From positions 1-49,358 of the forward strand of contig CAKSSJ010000015.1 of the NCBI GenBank assembly GCA_934488615.1: a DNA stretch of 49,358 nucleotides, given 5' to 3'. A program made the position numbers and the translations under genes. The DNA comes from an uncultured Eubacteriales bacterium. Lineage in GTDB: Bacteria > Bacillota > Clostridia > Oscillospirales > Acutalibacteraceae. The number at the start of each line of letters is the position of its first letter. The stretch's first letter is position 1. Positions 6,939 to 14,850 of this stretch are shown in pieces. Under the pieces are notes generated by a model. That model was not told where the DNA came from and searched no databases. It saw nothing but the letters and a program-made list of their open reading frames with translations.

Positions 6939-8048
6939 ATGACTACCAAGAGGAATTGTAATATTGAGATTTTAAGATTTATTTTCTGTCTGTTTATTGT
7001 TCTCGTTCACTTTCAAGATTATATAAGAAACGGATACGGCACCACGGGGTATTTGGGCGTCGAATTTTTCTTTGCAGTTTCGGGAATCTTTCTCGGAAGA
7101 AAACTGAAGAAGGACAAGGATCAGCATAAAAATGAACCTCTTAACAAAACCTTGACCGCCTCTAACAAATATGTCCTTTCAAGAATCTCTTCAATTTATC
7201 CGTTCTATTTTACCGCGGTCATCTTTTTCTATATAGCCAAGGTTATATTCATGAATTTTTCGATTTTCAGCGGAGCTCTTTATTGCATAAGCGATTTTCT
7301 TTTTCTTCAGATTTTCGGCTTCCCAAGCATTTCATACACGGGTACATTATGGTTCTTAGCGGCACTGTTTTTCAGTATTTATATTCTGTACCCGATCATC
7401 AGAAGGCACTATGATTTTTACATAAAATATATGTCGTTGCCGATAGTTCTTTTAAATACGGGTTATATTATAAGAACCTCGGGAGATTTCGCACCGCCGC
7501 CCTTCTTTAACGGATTTCTTCTTAATCCCGGAATACTCAGGGCAATCGCTATGATCACACTCGGTATATTGATCAATGAATTTTCAGACAGAATGAAAAC
7601 CGTTAAATTCAGCAAATTCGGGCATTTTATTCTCACTGCCTCAGAATTAGTGTGTTATCTCTTTGTCTTTCTTTATATGACTTTTATAACGGATTCTTTC
7701 GACCTGCGCTTCGACTTTGTTCCCGTCATTTTTATTTGTTTGGGTCTGCTCCTGACAATAAGTGAACAGTCTTATTTTAACAATAAATTTAACAACCGTT
7801 TTTCACTGTTCCTCGGAAAAAGCAGTATGATCCTGTTTATGACTCACCATTACTGGGTTAGTAACATTTCGCTTTTTCAGAAGATCTTGTTTGAAAAGAC
7901 AGGAATTGAAATTACAGGCAACGTACCCTTGATTATATTTGGATATCTATTATCCTTCTTATCGGGTGTGCTGATTTACTTTATCGGCATTGCCGTCAGA
8001 AAAGCCTTTATTTTATTTAAAAACACAATGATAACCGCTAAAAATTAA
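6939..8048 (+). CDS. Membrane acyltransferase, acyltransferase-3 family
   Basis: This 369-residue polytopic membrane protein has about ten hydrophobic segments. The N-terminal signature NIEILRFIFCLFIVLVHF holds the conserved His (about residue 21). It is followed by GVEFFFAVSGIFL and later TLWFLAALFFSIYIL and LFMTHHYWV. Members of the family move acetyl or other acyl groups onto extracellular sugars, peptidoglycan or antibiotics. The acceptor here is unknown and no glycan cluster adjoins it. The ATG at 6939 is preferred over 6876 because AAAGGATGATC lies directly before it and the upstream codon sits inside the DnaA-box-like cluster. The gene is somewhat richer in A+T than its neighbours, which hints at acquisition. 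Confidence 0.85.
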   Translation: MTTKRNCNIEILRFIFCLFIVLVHFQDYIRNGYGTTGYLGVEFFFAVSGIFLGRKLKKDKDQHKNEPLNKTLTASNKYVLSRISSIYPFYFTAVIFFYIAKVIFMNFSIFSGALYCISDFLFLQIFGFPSISYTGTLWFLAALFFSIYILYPIIRRHYDFYIKYMSLPIVLLNTGYIIRTSGDFAPPPFFNGFLLNPGILRAIAMITLGILINEFSDRMKTVKFSKFGHFILTASELVCYLFVFLYMTFITDSFDLRFDFVPVIFICLGLLLTISEQSYFNNKFNNRFSLFLGKSSMILFMTHHYWVSNISLFQKILFEKTGIEITGNVPLIIFGYLLSFLSGVLIYFIGIAVRKAFILFKNTMITAKN

Positions 8049-8070
8049 ATTGGATTTTTCCAAAAAACAC

Positions 8071-8099
8071 TTGACAACATACGCTTCATAATGTATAAT
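8071..8099 (+). promoter_or_regulatory. Sigma-A promoter of the ylxM-ffh-rpsP-khpA operon
   Basis: TTGACA (8071-8076) and TATAAT (8094-8099) are both perfect, with ideal 17-base spacing. Predicted start is near 8106. Confidence 0.92.
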
Positions 8100-8101
8100 A
8101 C

Positions 8102-8136
8102 ATGCCTGTAAAGAAAAAAACTTTACAGGCATTTTT
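8102..8136 (+). terminator. Terminator-like hairpin overlapping the operon start site
   Basis: A perfect 12-bp stem (ATGCCTGTAAAG at 8102-8113, complement at 8121-8132) with an A7 loop is followed by a T run. It lies just downstream of the -10 at 8094. It can terminate transcripts arriving from the acyltransferase gene. Transcripts starting at about 8106 lack part of the 5' arm. Confidence 0.75.
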
Positions 8137-8153
8137 ATGAGAGGACGAGTGAG

Positions 8154-8528
8154 ATGAGTAAAAATCTTGACATAACCCTGTTGCTTGATTTTTACGGCGA
8201 CCTGCTTACCGAAAAGCAGCGCACCTTCATCAGCTACTATTACAATGATGATCTCTCGCTTGCCGAAATTGCTACTAACGAGGGCATAACCCGTCAGGGA
8301 GTGCGCGACGCCATTAAACGAGCCGAAAGCCAGCTTGTTAATATGGAAAACCGTCTCGGACTTGTTGCCCGATTTGAAAATATGAAGAGCGGTCTCGGTG
8401 AAATCATTGAGGTTTCCGATGAAATTGCCGAATACAACCGCAAAAACACCCTTTCCAAGGAGATCAATGACGCAACGGCGAAGATCAAGGCCGTGGCAGG
8501 CATGCTCCTCGCGGAGGATTATTCTTAA
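8154..8528 (+). CDS. ylxM: YlxM family helix-turn-helix protein, SRP-associated
   Basis: This 124-residue protein matches the UPF0122/YlxM family. It has DFYGDLLTEKQRTFISYYYNDDLSLAEIA followed by the sigma-70-region-4-like HTH NEGITRQGVRDAIKRAESQL (about residues 40-59). YlxM is encoded next to ffh in most Firmicutes and has been linked to signal recognition particle activity. SD GAGGACGAGTGAG precedes the ATG. The stop lies 18 bases before the ffh start, in one operon under the promoter at 8071. A long acidic helical tail follows the HTH. Confidence 0.93.
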   Translation: MSKNLDITLLLDFYGDLLTEKQRTFISYYYNDDLSLAEIATNEGITRQGVRDAIKRAESQLVNMENRLGLVARFENMKSGLGEIIEVSDEIAEYNRKNTLSKEINDATAKIKAVAGMLLAEDYS

Positions 8529-8546
8529 AACAAGGTGGTGTGCCGA

Positions 8547-9893
8547 ATGGCATTTGACGGTCTTTCAGAAAGACTTGAAGCCGCTTTTCAGCGATTGAAA
8601 AGCAAGGGCTCGCTGACGGAAGCTGACGTTCGCAGTGCAATGCGTGAGGTTCGTCTGGCTTTGCTCGAAGCGGATGTAAACTATAAGGTTGCCAAGGACT
8701 TTACCGAAAAGGTCACCAAGAGAGCCGTCGGAGAGCAGGTTATGGAAAGTCTTACTCCTGCTCAGATGGTTATTAAAATTGTCAACGAAGAGCTTACCGA
8801 GCTTATGGGCGGAACTAAAGCCCGCCTCGCGGTCGCCAATCATCCCCCGACAGTCGTTATGATGTGCGGCCTTCAGGGTTCAGGTAAAACTACTCACAGC
8901 GCAAAAATTGCTTTGATGCTCAAGAATGAGGGTCACAGACCCCTCCTTGCCGCCTGCGATATCTACCGTCCCGCCGCTATCAAGCAGTTGCAGGTTGTCG
9001 GTGAAAGCATCGGCGTTCCCGTTTTTGAAATGGGTCAGACAAACCCCGTTGAGATTGCCAAGGAAGCTATCAAGCTTGCCAAGGATCACGGATATGACTA
9101 TGTTTTCCTCGACACGGCAGGCCGTCTGCATATTGACGAGGAGCTTATGACCGAGCTGAAGAACATCAAAGCTGAGGTCAAGCCGCATGAGATACTTCTT
9201 GTTGTCGATGCAATGACAGGTCAGGATGCAGTCAACGTTGCGACATCATTTAACGATGCGCTCGGCATTGACGGTATCGTGCTTACAAAGCTCGACGGCG
9301 ATACTCGAGGCGGTGCGGCACTTTCCACAAGAGCCGTTACGGGCAAGCCGATCAAGTTCGTCGGCGTAGGTGAAAAGCTCACCGATCTTGACACCTTCCA
9401 CCCCGACCGAATGGCTTCGAGAATTCTCGGCATGGGCGATATGCTTTCACTCATCGAAAAGGCAGAAATGGCTCTTGACGAGAAGAAGGCGATGGAGCTT
9501 GAAAAGAGACTCAAGCAAAACAAGTTCGATATGAACGACCTGCTTGATCAGCTGGCACAGATTCGCCGCATGGGTTCGATCAAGGACACTCTTTCACTTA
9601 TCCCGGGTGTTGAGAAGCAGATCAAGGACGTTGATATTGACGAGCGTCAGTTCGACCGAGTTCGTGCGATAATTGAGTCCATGACACCGCAGGAGCGCGA
9701 GAAGCCCGAGATAATCAATCCTTCCCGCAAAAAGAGAATCGCCGCCGGCTCGGGTCAGGACGTCGAAGCAGTCAACAGACTTCTTACTCAGCATAAGCAG
9801 ATGCAGAAGATGTTCAAGCAAATGAACGGCAAGGGCAAAAGGCGCAGAAGAGGCCGCCCCGACCTTTCACAGCTCAAGGGCTTTAACATTTAA
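8547..9893 (+). CDS. ffh: Signal recognition particle protein Ffh (SRP54)
   Basis: This 448-residue GTPase binds 4.5S/6S SRP RNA and signal sequences and targets ribosomes to the membrane through FtsY. N domain: residues 1-95. G domain: P-loop GLQGSGKTTHSAK (about residue 108), DTAGR, and TKLDGDTRGGAALS. M domain: from about residue 300, with RRMGSIKDTLSLIPG and the Met-rich helices QHKQMQKMFKQM. The ATG at 8547 is chosen over an in-frame GTG at 8535 because AAGGTGGTG is correctly spaced and MAFDGLSERLEAAFQ is the normal family N-terminus. It is co-transcribed with ylxM and rpsP. Confidence 0.98.
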   Translation: MAFDGLSERLEAAFQRLKSKGSLTEADVRSAMREVRLALLEADVNYKVAKDFTEKVTKRAVGEQVMESLTPAQMVIKIVNEELTELMGGTKARLAVANHPPTVVMMCGLQGSGKTTHSAKIALMLKNEGHRPLLAACDIYRPAAIKQLQVVGESIGVPVFEMGQTNPVEIAKEAIKLAKDHGYDYVFLDTAGRLHIDEELMTELKNIKAEVKPHEILLVVDAMTGQDAVNVATSFNDALGIDGIVLTKLDGDTRGGAALSTRAVTGKPIKFVGVGEKLTDLDTFHPDRMASRILGMGDMLSLIEKAEMALDEKKAMELEKRLKQNKFDMNDLLDQLAQIRRMGSIKDTLSLIPGVEKQIKDVDIDERQFDRVRAIIESMTPQEREKPEIINPSRKKRIAAGSGQDVEAVNRLLTQHKQMQKMFKQMNGKGKRRRRGRPDLSQLKGFNI

Positions 9894-9975
9894 GGCAGTT
9901 AAGCTTTCAAACACGCACTCATCACTTGCGTGATTGATATATTATTTAATATTTTATTTTTGGAGGAATTTTACA

Positions 9976-10218
9976 ATGGTTAAAATCAGACTTCGCCGTA
10001 TGGGCGCAAAGAAGGCACCTTTCTATCGTGTTGTTGTTGCGGATTCAAAGTATCCCCGTGACGGCAGATTCATCGAGGAAATCGGCACATACGATCCGAT
10101 GAAGAATCCTGCTGAGATCAAGATCGACGCAGAAGCAGCTGCAAAGTGGCTTGCAAACGGCGCACAGCCGACAGATACTGTTAAGGATCTTCTCAAGAAG
10201 AGCGGTATCGTTAAATAA
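9976..10218 (+). CDS. rpsP: 30S ribosomal protein S16
   Basis: This 80-residue protein has the signature MVKIRLRRMGAKKAPFYRVV and the segment RDGRFIEEIGTYDP, both diagnostic of bS16, a small-subunit assembly protein. The ATG at 9976 follows TGGAGGAAT, while an in-frame ATG at 9934 would add 14 residues that no S16 has. The 82-base gap after ffh shows no terminator, so the gene is probably in the ffh operon. khpA follows 15 bases later. Confidence 0.98.
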   Translation: MVKIRLRRMGAKKAPFYRVVVADSKYPRDGRFIEEIGTYDPMKNPAEIKIDAEAAAKWLANGAQPTDTVKDLLKKSGIVK

Positions 10219-10233
10219 TCAAACGAGGTAACA

Positions 10234-10470
10234 ATGATGAACGAATTATTGGTACAGATCGCAAAGGGTCTTGTAAGCGATCCCGATGCAGTAAACGTAA
10301 CCGTTGACGATATTGACGAAGACGGTGTTACCGTTTACCATCTTCATGTTGCGGCTGACGATATGGGTCGTGTTATCGGCAAGCAGGGCAGAATCGCCAA
10401 GGCTATCCGCACCGTCATGCGTTCGGCAGCTAACAGAAACGATCAAAAAATTTCAGTAGAAATCGACTGA
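10234..10470 (+). CDS. khpA: KH-domain RNA-binding protein KhpA (YlqC)
   Basis: This 78-residue single KH domain has the RNA-binding GxxG loop as VIGKQGRIAKAIRTVMR. It matches the KhpA/YlqC family, which pairs with KhpB (Jag) and influences cell division and RNA metabolism in Firmicutes. A double ATG (10234 and 10237) follows GAGGTAAC, and either may be used. Usual neighbours rimM-trmD-rplS are missing: a terminator follows and then an unrelated convergent operon. Confidence 0.95.
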   Translation: MMNELLVQIAKGLVSDPDAVNVTVDDIDEDGVTVYHLHVAADDMGRVIGKQGRIAKAIRTVMRSAANRNDQKISVEID

Positions 10471-10483
10471 TTATCCAAAACAA

Positions 10484-10517
10484 AAACCGTCGGAAATTCC
10501 GACGGTTTAATTTTTTT
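10484..10517 (+). terminator. Rho-independent terminator of the ffh operon
   Basis: The stem AAACCGTCGG (10484-10493) and CCGACGGTTT (10499-10508) is followed by AA and seven T. It starts 14 bases after the khpA stop and separates it from the convergent channel gene. Confidence 0.92.
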
Positions 10518-10546
10518 GAGCAATCTTTAAATAACCTAAGAAATAT

Positions 10547-12661
10547 TTAATGATTACTGAACAAAATAAGCTTATCTTTCTTTGTCAGCTTAACCTCAAT
10601 TGAGTTCAGGCCATTGCTAAACAGGTTGACCTCGCCGTTTGACTTAACATATCCCAACACTATAGACGGATTGGCAGTATCACACGAGGCATTGTAAACA
10701 GCTCTCACAAGTTCAAAGGCACTAGTTACACTTGGCACCTCATCAAAAAATGTTTTAACATTCTTTATGTATATTTCCTTGCTTTCATATATATTTTCTT
10801 CGTCATTCTGGTTCCCCGTGCACTCCTCATCGTAAGTCAAAATATCCTTATAGAAATTATAAAGAGCTTCCTTTTCGCCAATTTGCGTTATCATCTTGCT
10901 AATATATCTGTTGCTTATTACAACATTATCAACGCTGTAACTGTTTACAACATCATAATGTTTGGGATCAATTATTTCAACAATAACATCAATACATCCG
11001 ATATCAAAGTCAGGATTTTTATGCCTCTTTTCATTTATTATATCTTGAACATAAACAAGATTTGCAAGCGCATTTGCATCAATGTCCTCGTTAAGAGCAG
11101 AGTCGTCGGACAGAATCAAAATACTGGTATCTTCTGTATTTTGAGATACAAAAGAATCAATTGTTGAACAAATCAGATCTTTATCATATATTTCTGCAGC
11201 AACAGTGTCTATGACAAACGGATAATTTTTATAATAATCCATTTTTTCAAGATGTTTTTCATCATCAACAACAATTACTCGAAGTATTTTTTTATCTGAT
11301 TCCTTATAGCCCCATTCTGAATTAAAAGCCTTGAATCCGTTCATAATATCCAAACATCTGCTGTTGTGGCCCAGTATGATAATGTTCTTCTGTTCGATCC
11401 AATATTTTTTATTAAGAGAAACAGCATAATCTGATTCGCCTATCTCACATTCACGGTTTATATCCTCAAAAGAGTCCGCAGAAAAACAAAAATATGACTT
11501 GCCATCGTTTTCCATTGTAGTGAGGGGTATTGCACAATCGTGGTTTTCCATATATTTTTTTATAAATTCACATTCATTCTTAACTTTGCGCTCTTCAGTA
11601 AAGAATGCCGCACCTTTATTCGAGAATAAATCTCGGTATACAATATTCAATTCAGGCATCAATGAAATTTGCGAAAGAATATGTCCGAGCGTTTGGTTCA
11701 CCATAATCGGAACAATACTGCACTTGCCGTTCACTTGTTTATACTTAATAATTTTTTCAACCAAGTCCGCAGTCCAATCGTCTGTAACCTCAACAATTAT
11801 TTTCTGGTTATCCGAAGAATACTCCGCAGCTGTAATATCGGCAACCTGCATAAGAGTTTTAATTGTCTGTGAGTTACCCTTTCCTTTTTGATCAAACTTC
11901 TCTATATGCTCAAATTTACACACCGTGTTATTTATATCGTTTCCGAGAATGATTATCATTTTTGCCTTTTCAAGGGAAATATCAAAAAGCTGTTTCGAAG
12001 AAAAAATATCTCCTTCGCGAACAATAACAGTTACTCTTTTTCTAAAGGAATTCTTTAATAAATAAAATGTTCTGCTAATAAAATTCATTTCGCTGCAATT
12101 ATCTAAAATCGCCTTGTTTTCCTTGGCAATAGTATCAGACAATCTTTCATTTATTTCCCTTTCAACTTCTTTTTTTCGTGAAACAACAAGTACAACAACC
12201 TTCTGCTTATCTGCACAATATAGCAAATCGTTCACAATTTCTGAGGCTCTTGTGTTCCAATTTAAAATGACATTATGATCATACAAATTTAGTTTTCTCG
12301 TTCCCGAATTTGCGCTCTCAATAAAGCCCGAAATATAGTTAGTAACATAACCTATGACTGCACCTGTAAATGTTATCATTCCAATCAATACAATTGACAG
12401 ACAAATAATAACAATTGCAACGCCTGAGGTTCCTATATCCTCAATTACATATTGAATACAGCCTGCATCAAGTATCATCGTGATTGTACAATAAACCGCC
12501 TCAAAGAAACTCATTTTCTCAGTTCCAGAAACAGCAAAATTGCTAATAATTATCGCCGCAACCATAAAAAATATGATATTAAAAATGAATATCGATATAA
12601 ATACCATTCTTCCCGGATTTTTTACAAGCTGAATATTAATATATTCCTTAATCTTTTTCAT
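10547..12661 (-). CDS. CASTOR/POLLUX-type putative ion channel with RCK-like domains
   Basis: This 704-residue membrane protein has TM1 at about residues 17-41, a re-entrant pore-like segment FFEAVYCTITMILDAGC (about 52-68) and TM2 at about 79-110. Tandem cytoplasmic Rossmann (RCK/TrkA-N-like) domains follow. The first starts at HNVILNWNTRASEIVNDLL with VVVLVV, and contains KQLFDISLEKAKMIIILGND and KIIVEVTD. The second starts at KNIIILGHNSRCLDIMNGF and contains VISNRYISKMITQIGE. This order matches plant CASTOR/POLLUX and bacterial relatives, which are cation channels gated by cytoplasmic ligands. The pore motif lacks a TVGYG potassium filter, so selectivity is open. It begins 22 bases after the RyR-domain gene with SD AGGAAG, in one operon. 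The gene is visibly richer in A+T than the ffh operon beside it. Confidence 0.82.
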   Translation of the reverse strand: MKKIKEYINIQLVKNPGRMVFISIFIFNIIFFMVAAIIISNFAVSGTEKMSFFEAVYCTITMILDAGCIQYVIEDIGTSGVAIVIICLSIVLIGMITFTGAVIGYVTNYISGFIESANSGTRKLNLYDHNVILNWNTRASEIVNDLLYCADKQKVVVLVVSRKKEVEREINERLSDTIAKENKAILDNCSEMNFISRTFYLLKNSFRKRVTVIVREGDIFSSKQLFDISLEKAKMIIILGNDINNTVCKFEHIEKFDQKGKGNSQTIKTLMQVADITAAEYSSDNQKIIVEVTDDWTADLVEKIIKYKQVNGKCSIVPIMVNQTLGHILSQISLMPELNIVYRDLFSNKGAAFFTEERKVKNECEFIKKYMENHDCAIPLTTMENDGKSYFCFSADSFEDINRECEIGESDYAVSLNKKYWIEQKNIIILGHNSRCLDIMNGFKAFNSEWGYKESDKKILRVIVVDDEKHLEKMDYYKNYPFVIDTVAAEIYDKDLICSTIDSFVSQNTEDTSILILSDDSALNEDIDANALANLVYVQDIINEKRHKNPDFDIGCIDVIVEIIDPKHYDVVNSYSVDNVVISNRYISKMITQIGEKEALYNFYKDILTYDEECTGNQNDEENIYESKEIYIKNVKTFFDEVPSVTSAFELVRAVYNASCDTANPSIVLGYVKSNGEVNLFSNGLNSIEVKLTKKDKLILFSNH

Positions 12662-12683
12662 AAATCTGTCTTCCTTTTAAATT

Positions 12684-13928
12684 TTAGTCATCATCATTTA
12701 TTTTATTTTCCTCGGGAACCTTGTCATAAGTTACTAAACAGTTATGAGTCTTGGCCAGATCATTTCTTCCTTTTTTATCTGTTGTACCTCCGTAGATATA
12801 GCCTTCCGATCGAACAAATGCATTCCATCTGCGATGTTCAAGAACTCGTAGATTTTCGCGTGCCTCTGCCGATCTTTCATCAGCGGGTTTATCAATTTCT
12901 GCCATTCCGCACAACTTCTTCATTTTTCTGTGTATAACTCGAGCTGTTGAAGATCTGTAATTATAATCATAGCGCCAAAAATCTTCTTCCCTGTCTTTAG
13001 CATATTTCAGATGAAGTTTTTTTGCTTGTTCCTCAACCTCTGAATTTAATATTACCTCATCGGAATATTGGGACTCTATATCACCGATAAAATCGATATT
13101 GTATTCCTGTTTTTTAAAGTTTTTAATTCCACCCAAAAGTTTTTTTACATCCGAATTATAAATTATTGTTTGAATCACGGGTGAAATATTCATTCTTTCA
13201 AACAGACTTCTAAGTTTAACAGAAACCGATAAATTCTTTTCATCATCTCCAAGAGCAACAAATACATATGTCGTTTTACATAATTTAGAAATAAAACTAT
13301 CAAAAGAAATTGTATCTGCATCCATTGATGAATGTATTGCAAGTGAATATTTTGACTCGGTCGGAATATTATTATCGCTGTATTTTATAAGTTCAGGGCA
13401 TTGAGAAGTAAACTTTTCTTCCGCAAGCTCATCCTTGTCAAATGAATCTATTTTTACGCTATATCCATCCATCTGACAAAACCACGTCAGAGCCTTTGTC
13501 ATTTCGGTTCCGTGCAATCCCATGCCAACAACAACTGCGTTAATATGTTTACCTTCTCTGTTTTCCGAAGACAAAGCAGATTGAAAAATGTTTTCATAAC
13601 CTGTTTCATACAGATTATAATAAATCAAAGATTGGACTTCGTTTACTCGCCTTATTTTCATTCCCTTCGACTCATTTGTGCCAATATCTTTATATGCATT
13701 GACAAGATAAATTTCCGACTCACTTTGTGTCAAAAAGAAAAACACGGTAAAATTCTCATAGTTCTTATATTTTTCATATAATTTTAGAACCTGAACAATG
13801 TTTTCGGAATTATTCTCGCTCAACTCAAAAAGCTTTACGTTATCTTTTTTTCTTCTATCAAAAAAATCAATTGCCGTAATATCCTTTTTAAAGCAGGCAG
13901 CGCGAAGCTTCTTCGCCCTTTCAATCAA
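12684..13928 (-). CDS. RyR-domain / Rossmann protein, C-terminal part of a frameshifted membrane protein
   Basis: This open frame of 414 codons from a TTG is, in my reading, the larger part of one protein whose N-terminal part is at 13925-14503. Upstream of the TTG the same frame reads TFIAFTDVFENEEKDYELIE, which continues smoothly into the coding sequence. Domains: the rest of a first Rossmann-like unit (to about residue 115); a second with HINAVVVGMGLHGTEMTKAL (GxGxxG at about 134-139) and TTYVFVALGDDEKN; and a C-terminal RyR repeat with RVLEHRRWNAFVRSEGYIYG and AKTHNCLVTYDKVPEE. RyR repeats occur in eukaryotic ryanodine receptors and in scattered bacterial proteins, where they are thought to bind small ligands. 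It probably senses a ligand and acts with the channel gene 22 bases downstream. Confidence 0.75.
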   Translation of the reverse strand: MIERAKKLRAACFKKDITAIDFFDRRKKDNVKLFELSENNSENIVQVLKLYEKYKNYENFTVFFFLTQSESEIYLVNAYKDIGTNESKGMKIRRVNEVQSLIYYNLYETGYENIFQSALSSENREGKHINAVVVGMGLHGTEMTKALTWFCQMDGYSVKIDSFDKDELAEEKFTSQCPELIKYSDNNIPTESKYSLAIHSSMDADTISFDSFISKLCKTTYVFVALGDDEKNLSVSVKLRSLFERMNISPVIQTIIYNSDVKKLLGGIKNFKKQEYNIDFIGDIESQYSDEVILNSEVEEQAKKLHLKYAKDREEDFWRYDYNYRSSTARVIHRKMKKLCGMAEIDKPADERSAEARENLRVLEHRRWNAFVRSEGYIYGGTTDKKGRNDLAKTHNCLVTYDKVPEENKINDDD

Positions 13929-14503
13929 TTCATAGTCCTTTTCTTCGTTTTCAAAAACATCCGTAAATGCAATGAATGTTTTTTTAGGTTTTTTCTGTAG
14001 AAGCTTTTGGCAAGAGCTATCGATTTATCATTTAGCTCAGAGAAAACATAAATCTCTGATTTATGATTCAAAATAGCTTTGTTACATATCCACTTTCTAT
14101 AAGCAGAAACATCTTTGAAAAATGATAATAGAAATCCAAACGTAAGTATCGGTGCCAAGACAAACAATACCGCAAACAGCGCAACATAAATTTTGACAAT
14201 CCATGGTGAAACGCTATTGGGCAAATTTGAAGTAATAAAATCAAAGTCACCGTCAACAACGAAAAGCCTAATCATGTTATGTATTGAAATCAATACGGTT
14301 TCAAATATTCCGCAATCAGATGATTTGAACTTAACCGTATAAATCGGAATAAACATAATTATTGTTGATAACACCACGCCGATAAATAAGCACTTTGATG
14401 AATCAATAACTCCGCCTGGCTTGTATCCCGTTTTTCTAAGTTTAAGCGCCGCAATTATGCAGATTAATAAAATCAAGGCTGACGCAATCAGTGAAAAAAG
14501 CAT
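13925..14503 (-). CDS. N-terminal membrane part of the RyR-domain protein
   Basis: This frame of 192 codons starts with ATG after GAGGAGGAAG. It has three hydrophobic segments (about residues 2-19, 37-57 and 104-128), then a cytoplasmic start of a Rossmann unit, NHKSEIYVFSELNDKSIALAKSF (about 146-168). From about residue 173 the frame becomes unlike a folded protein and ends 22 codons later, whereas the -1 frame continues the Rossmann fold into the next open frame. The full product would be about 605 residues. Causes may be programmed -1 frameshifting, a real mutation, or a sequence error in an A run. If the short form is made, it is a bare three-helix membrane protein. Confidence 0.7.
   Translation of the reverse strand: MLFSLIASALILLICIIAALKLRKTGYKPGGVIDSSKCLFIGVVLSTIIMFIPIYTVKFKSSDCGIFETVLISIHNMIRLFVVDGDFDFITSNLPNSVSPWIVKIYVALFAVLFVLAPILTFGFLLSFFKDVSAYRKWICNKAILNHKSEIYVFSELNDKSIALAKSFYRKNLKKHSLHLRMFLKTKKRTMN
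13979..13994 (-). other. Tandem slippery sequences at the frame junction
   Basis: On the minus strand two heptamers lie in the zero frame: A AAA AAC at 13994-13988 and A AAA AAA at 13985-13979. A -1 slip at either one enters the frame of the 12684-13928 sequence with no stop in between. No obvious strong downstream hairpin was found, which weakens but does not exclude a programmed event. Confidence 0.6.
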
Positions 14504-14610
14504 ACTTCCTCCTCTTCTAAATTAAAACAATTTGAATTCAAAACCGTATTCAGATATCCCCAATAGAAATTAATAATTGTCTTGTAAAGCATTACTTATG
14601 ATATAAAACA

Positions 14611-14646
14611 AAAATCACCTGTCTTTTAATTCGGACAAGTGATTTT
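14611..14646 (-). terminator. Intrinsic terminator in the leader of the channel/RyR operon
   Basis: AAAATCAC (14611-14618) and GTGATTTT (14639-14646) pair, extended by TGTC/GACA after a one-base mismatch. Read on the minus strand the stem ends in a T run. It lies between the promoter at 14718-14746 and the structural genes, so it acts as an attenuator or ends a short separate transcript. Confidence 0.75.
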
Positions 14647-14698
14647 TCAAGTCAACAATTATTGCCAAATTACAATAATAATGAAGATAAAACTTCAC
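14615..14698 (-). CDS. Putative 27-residue leader peptide
   Basis: A GTG at 14698 is preceded by GAGGAAG with four bases between, about 13 bases after the predicted start of transcription. The 27 codons encode an aromatic-rich start (KFYLHYYCNLAII) and a charged end (DLKNHLSELKDR). The stop codon lies inside the 3' arm of the terminator at 14611-14646, so a translating ribosome would disrupt that hairpin. A second small hairpin, ATTATTG and CAATAAT, is inside the ORF. This is the layout of a translation-coupled attenuator. A short independent peptide gene is the alternative. Confidence 0.55.
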   Translation of the reverse strand: MKFYLHYYCNLAIIVDLKNHLSELKDR

Positions 14699-14717
14699 TT
14701 TTACTTCCTCGCTACAT

Positions 14718-14746
14718 ATTATAATAATCAGCAAAAATTTTGTCAA
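14718..14746 (-). promoter_or_regulatory. Sigma-A promoter of the leader and channel/RyR operon
   Basis: On the minus strand TTGACA (14746-14741) and TATAAT (14723-14718) are perfect and 17 bases apart. Predicted start is near 14711. The rest of the gene-free stretch (14747-14850) is AT-rich with nothing else clear. Confidence 0.9.
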
Positions 14747-14850
14747 TATTTTATTTAATTTTTTATCAAAAAAGTTCTTAACTTGTTTAATGATATTATA
14801 TTATGTTGAATACTGTTGAAAACATATTGAATTTATGTAAACCCATAATC

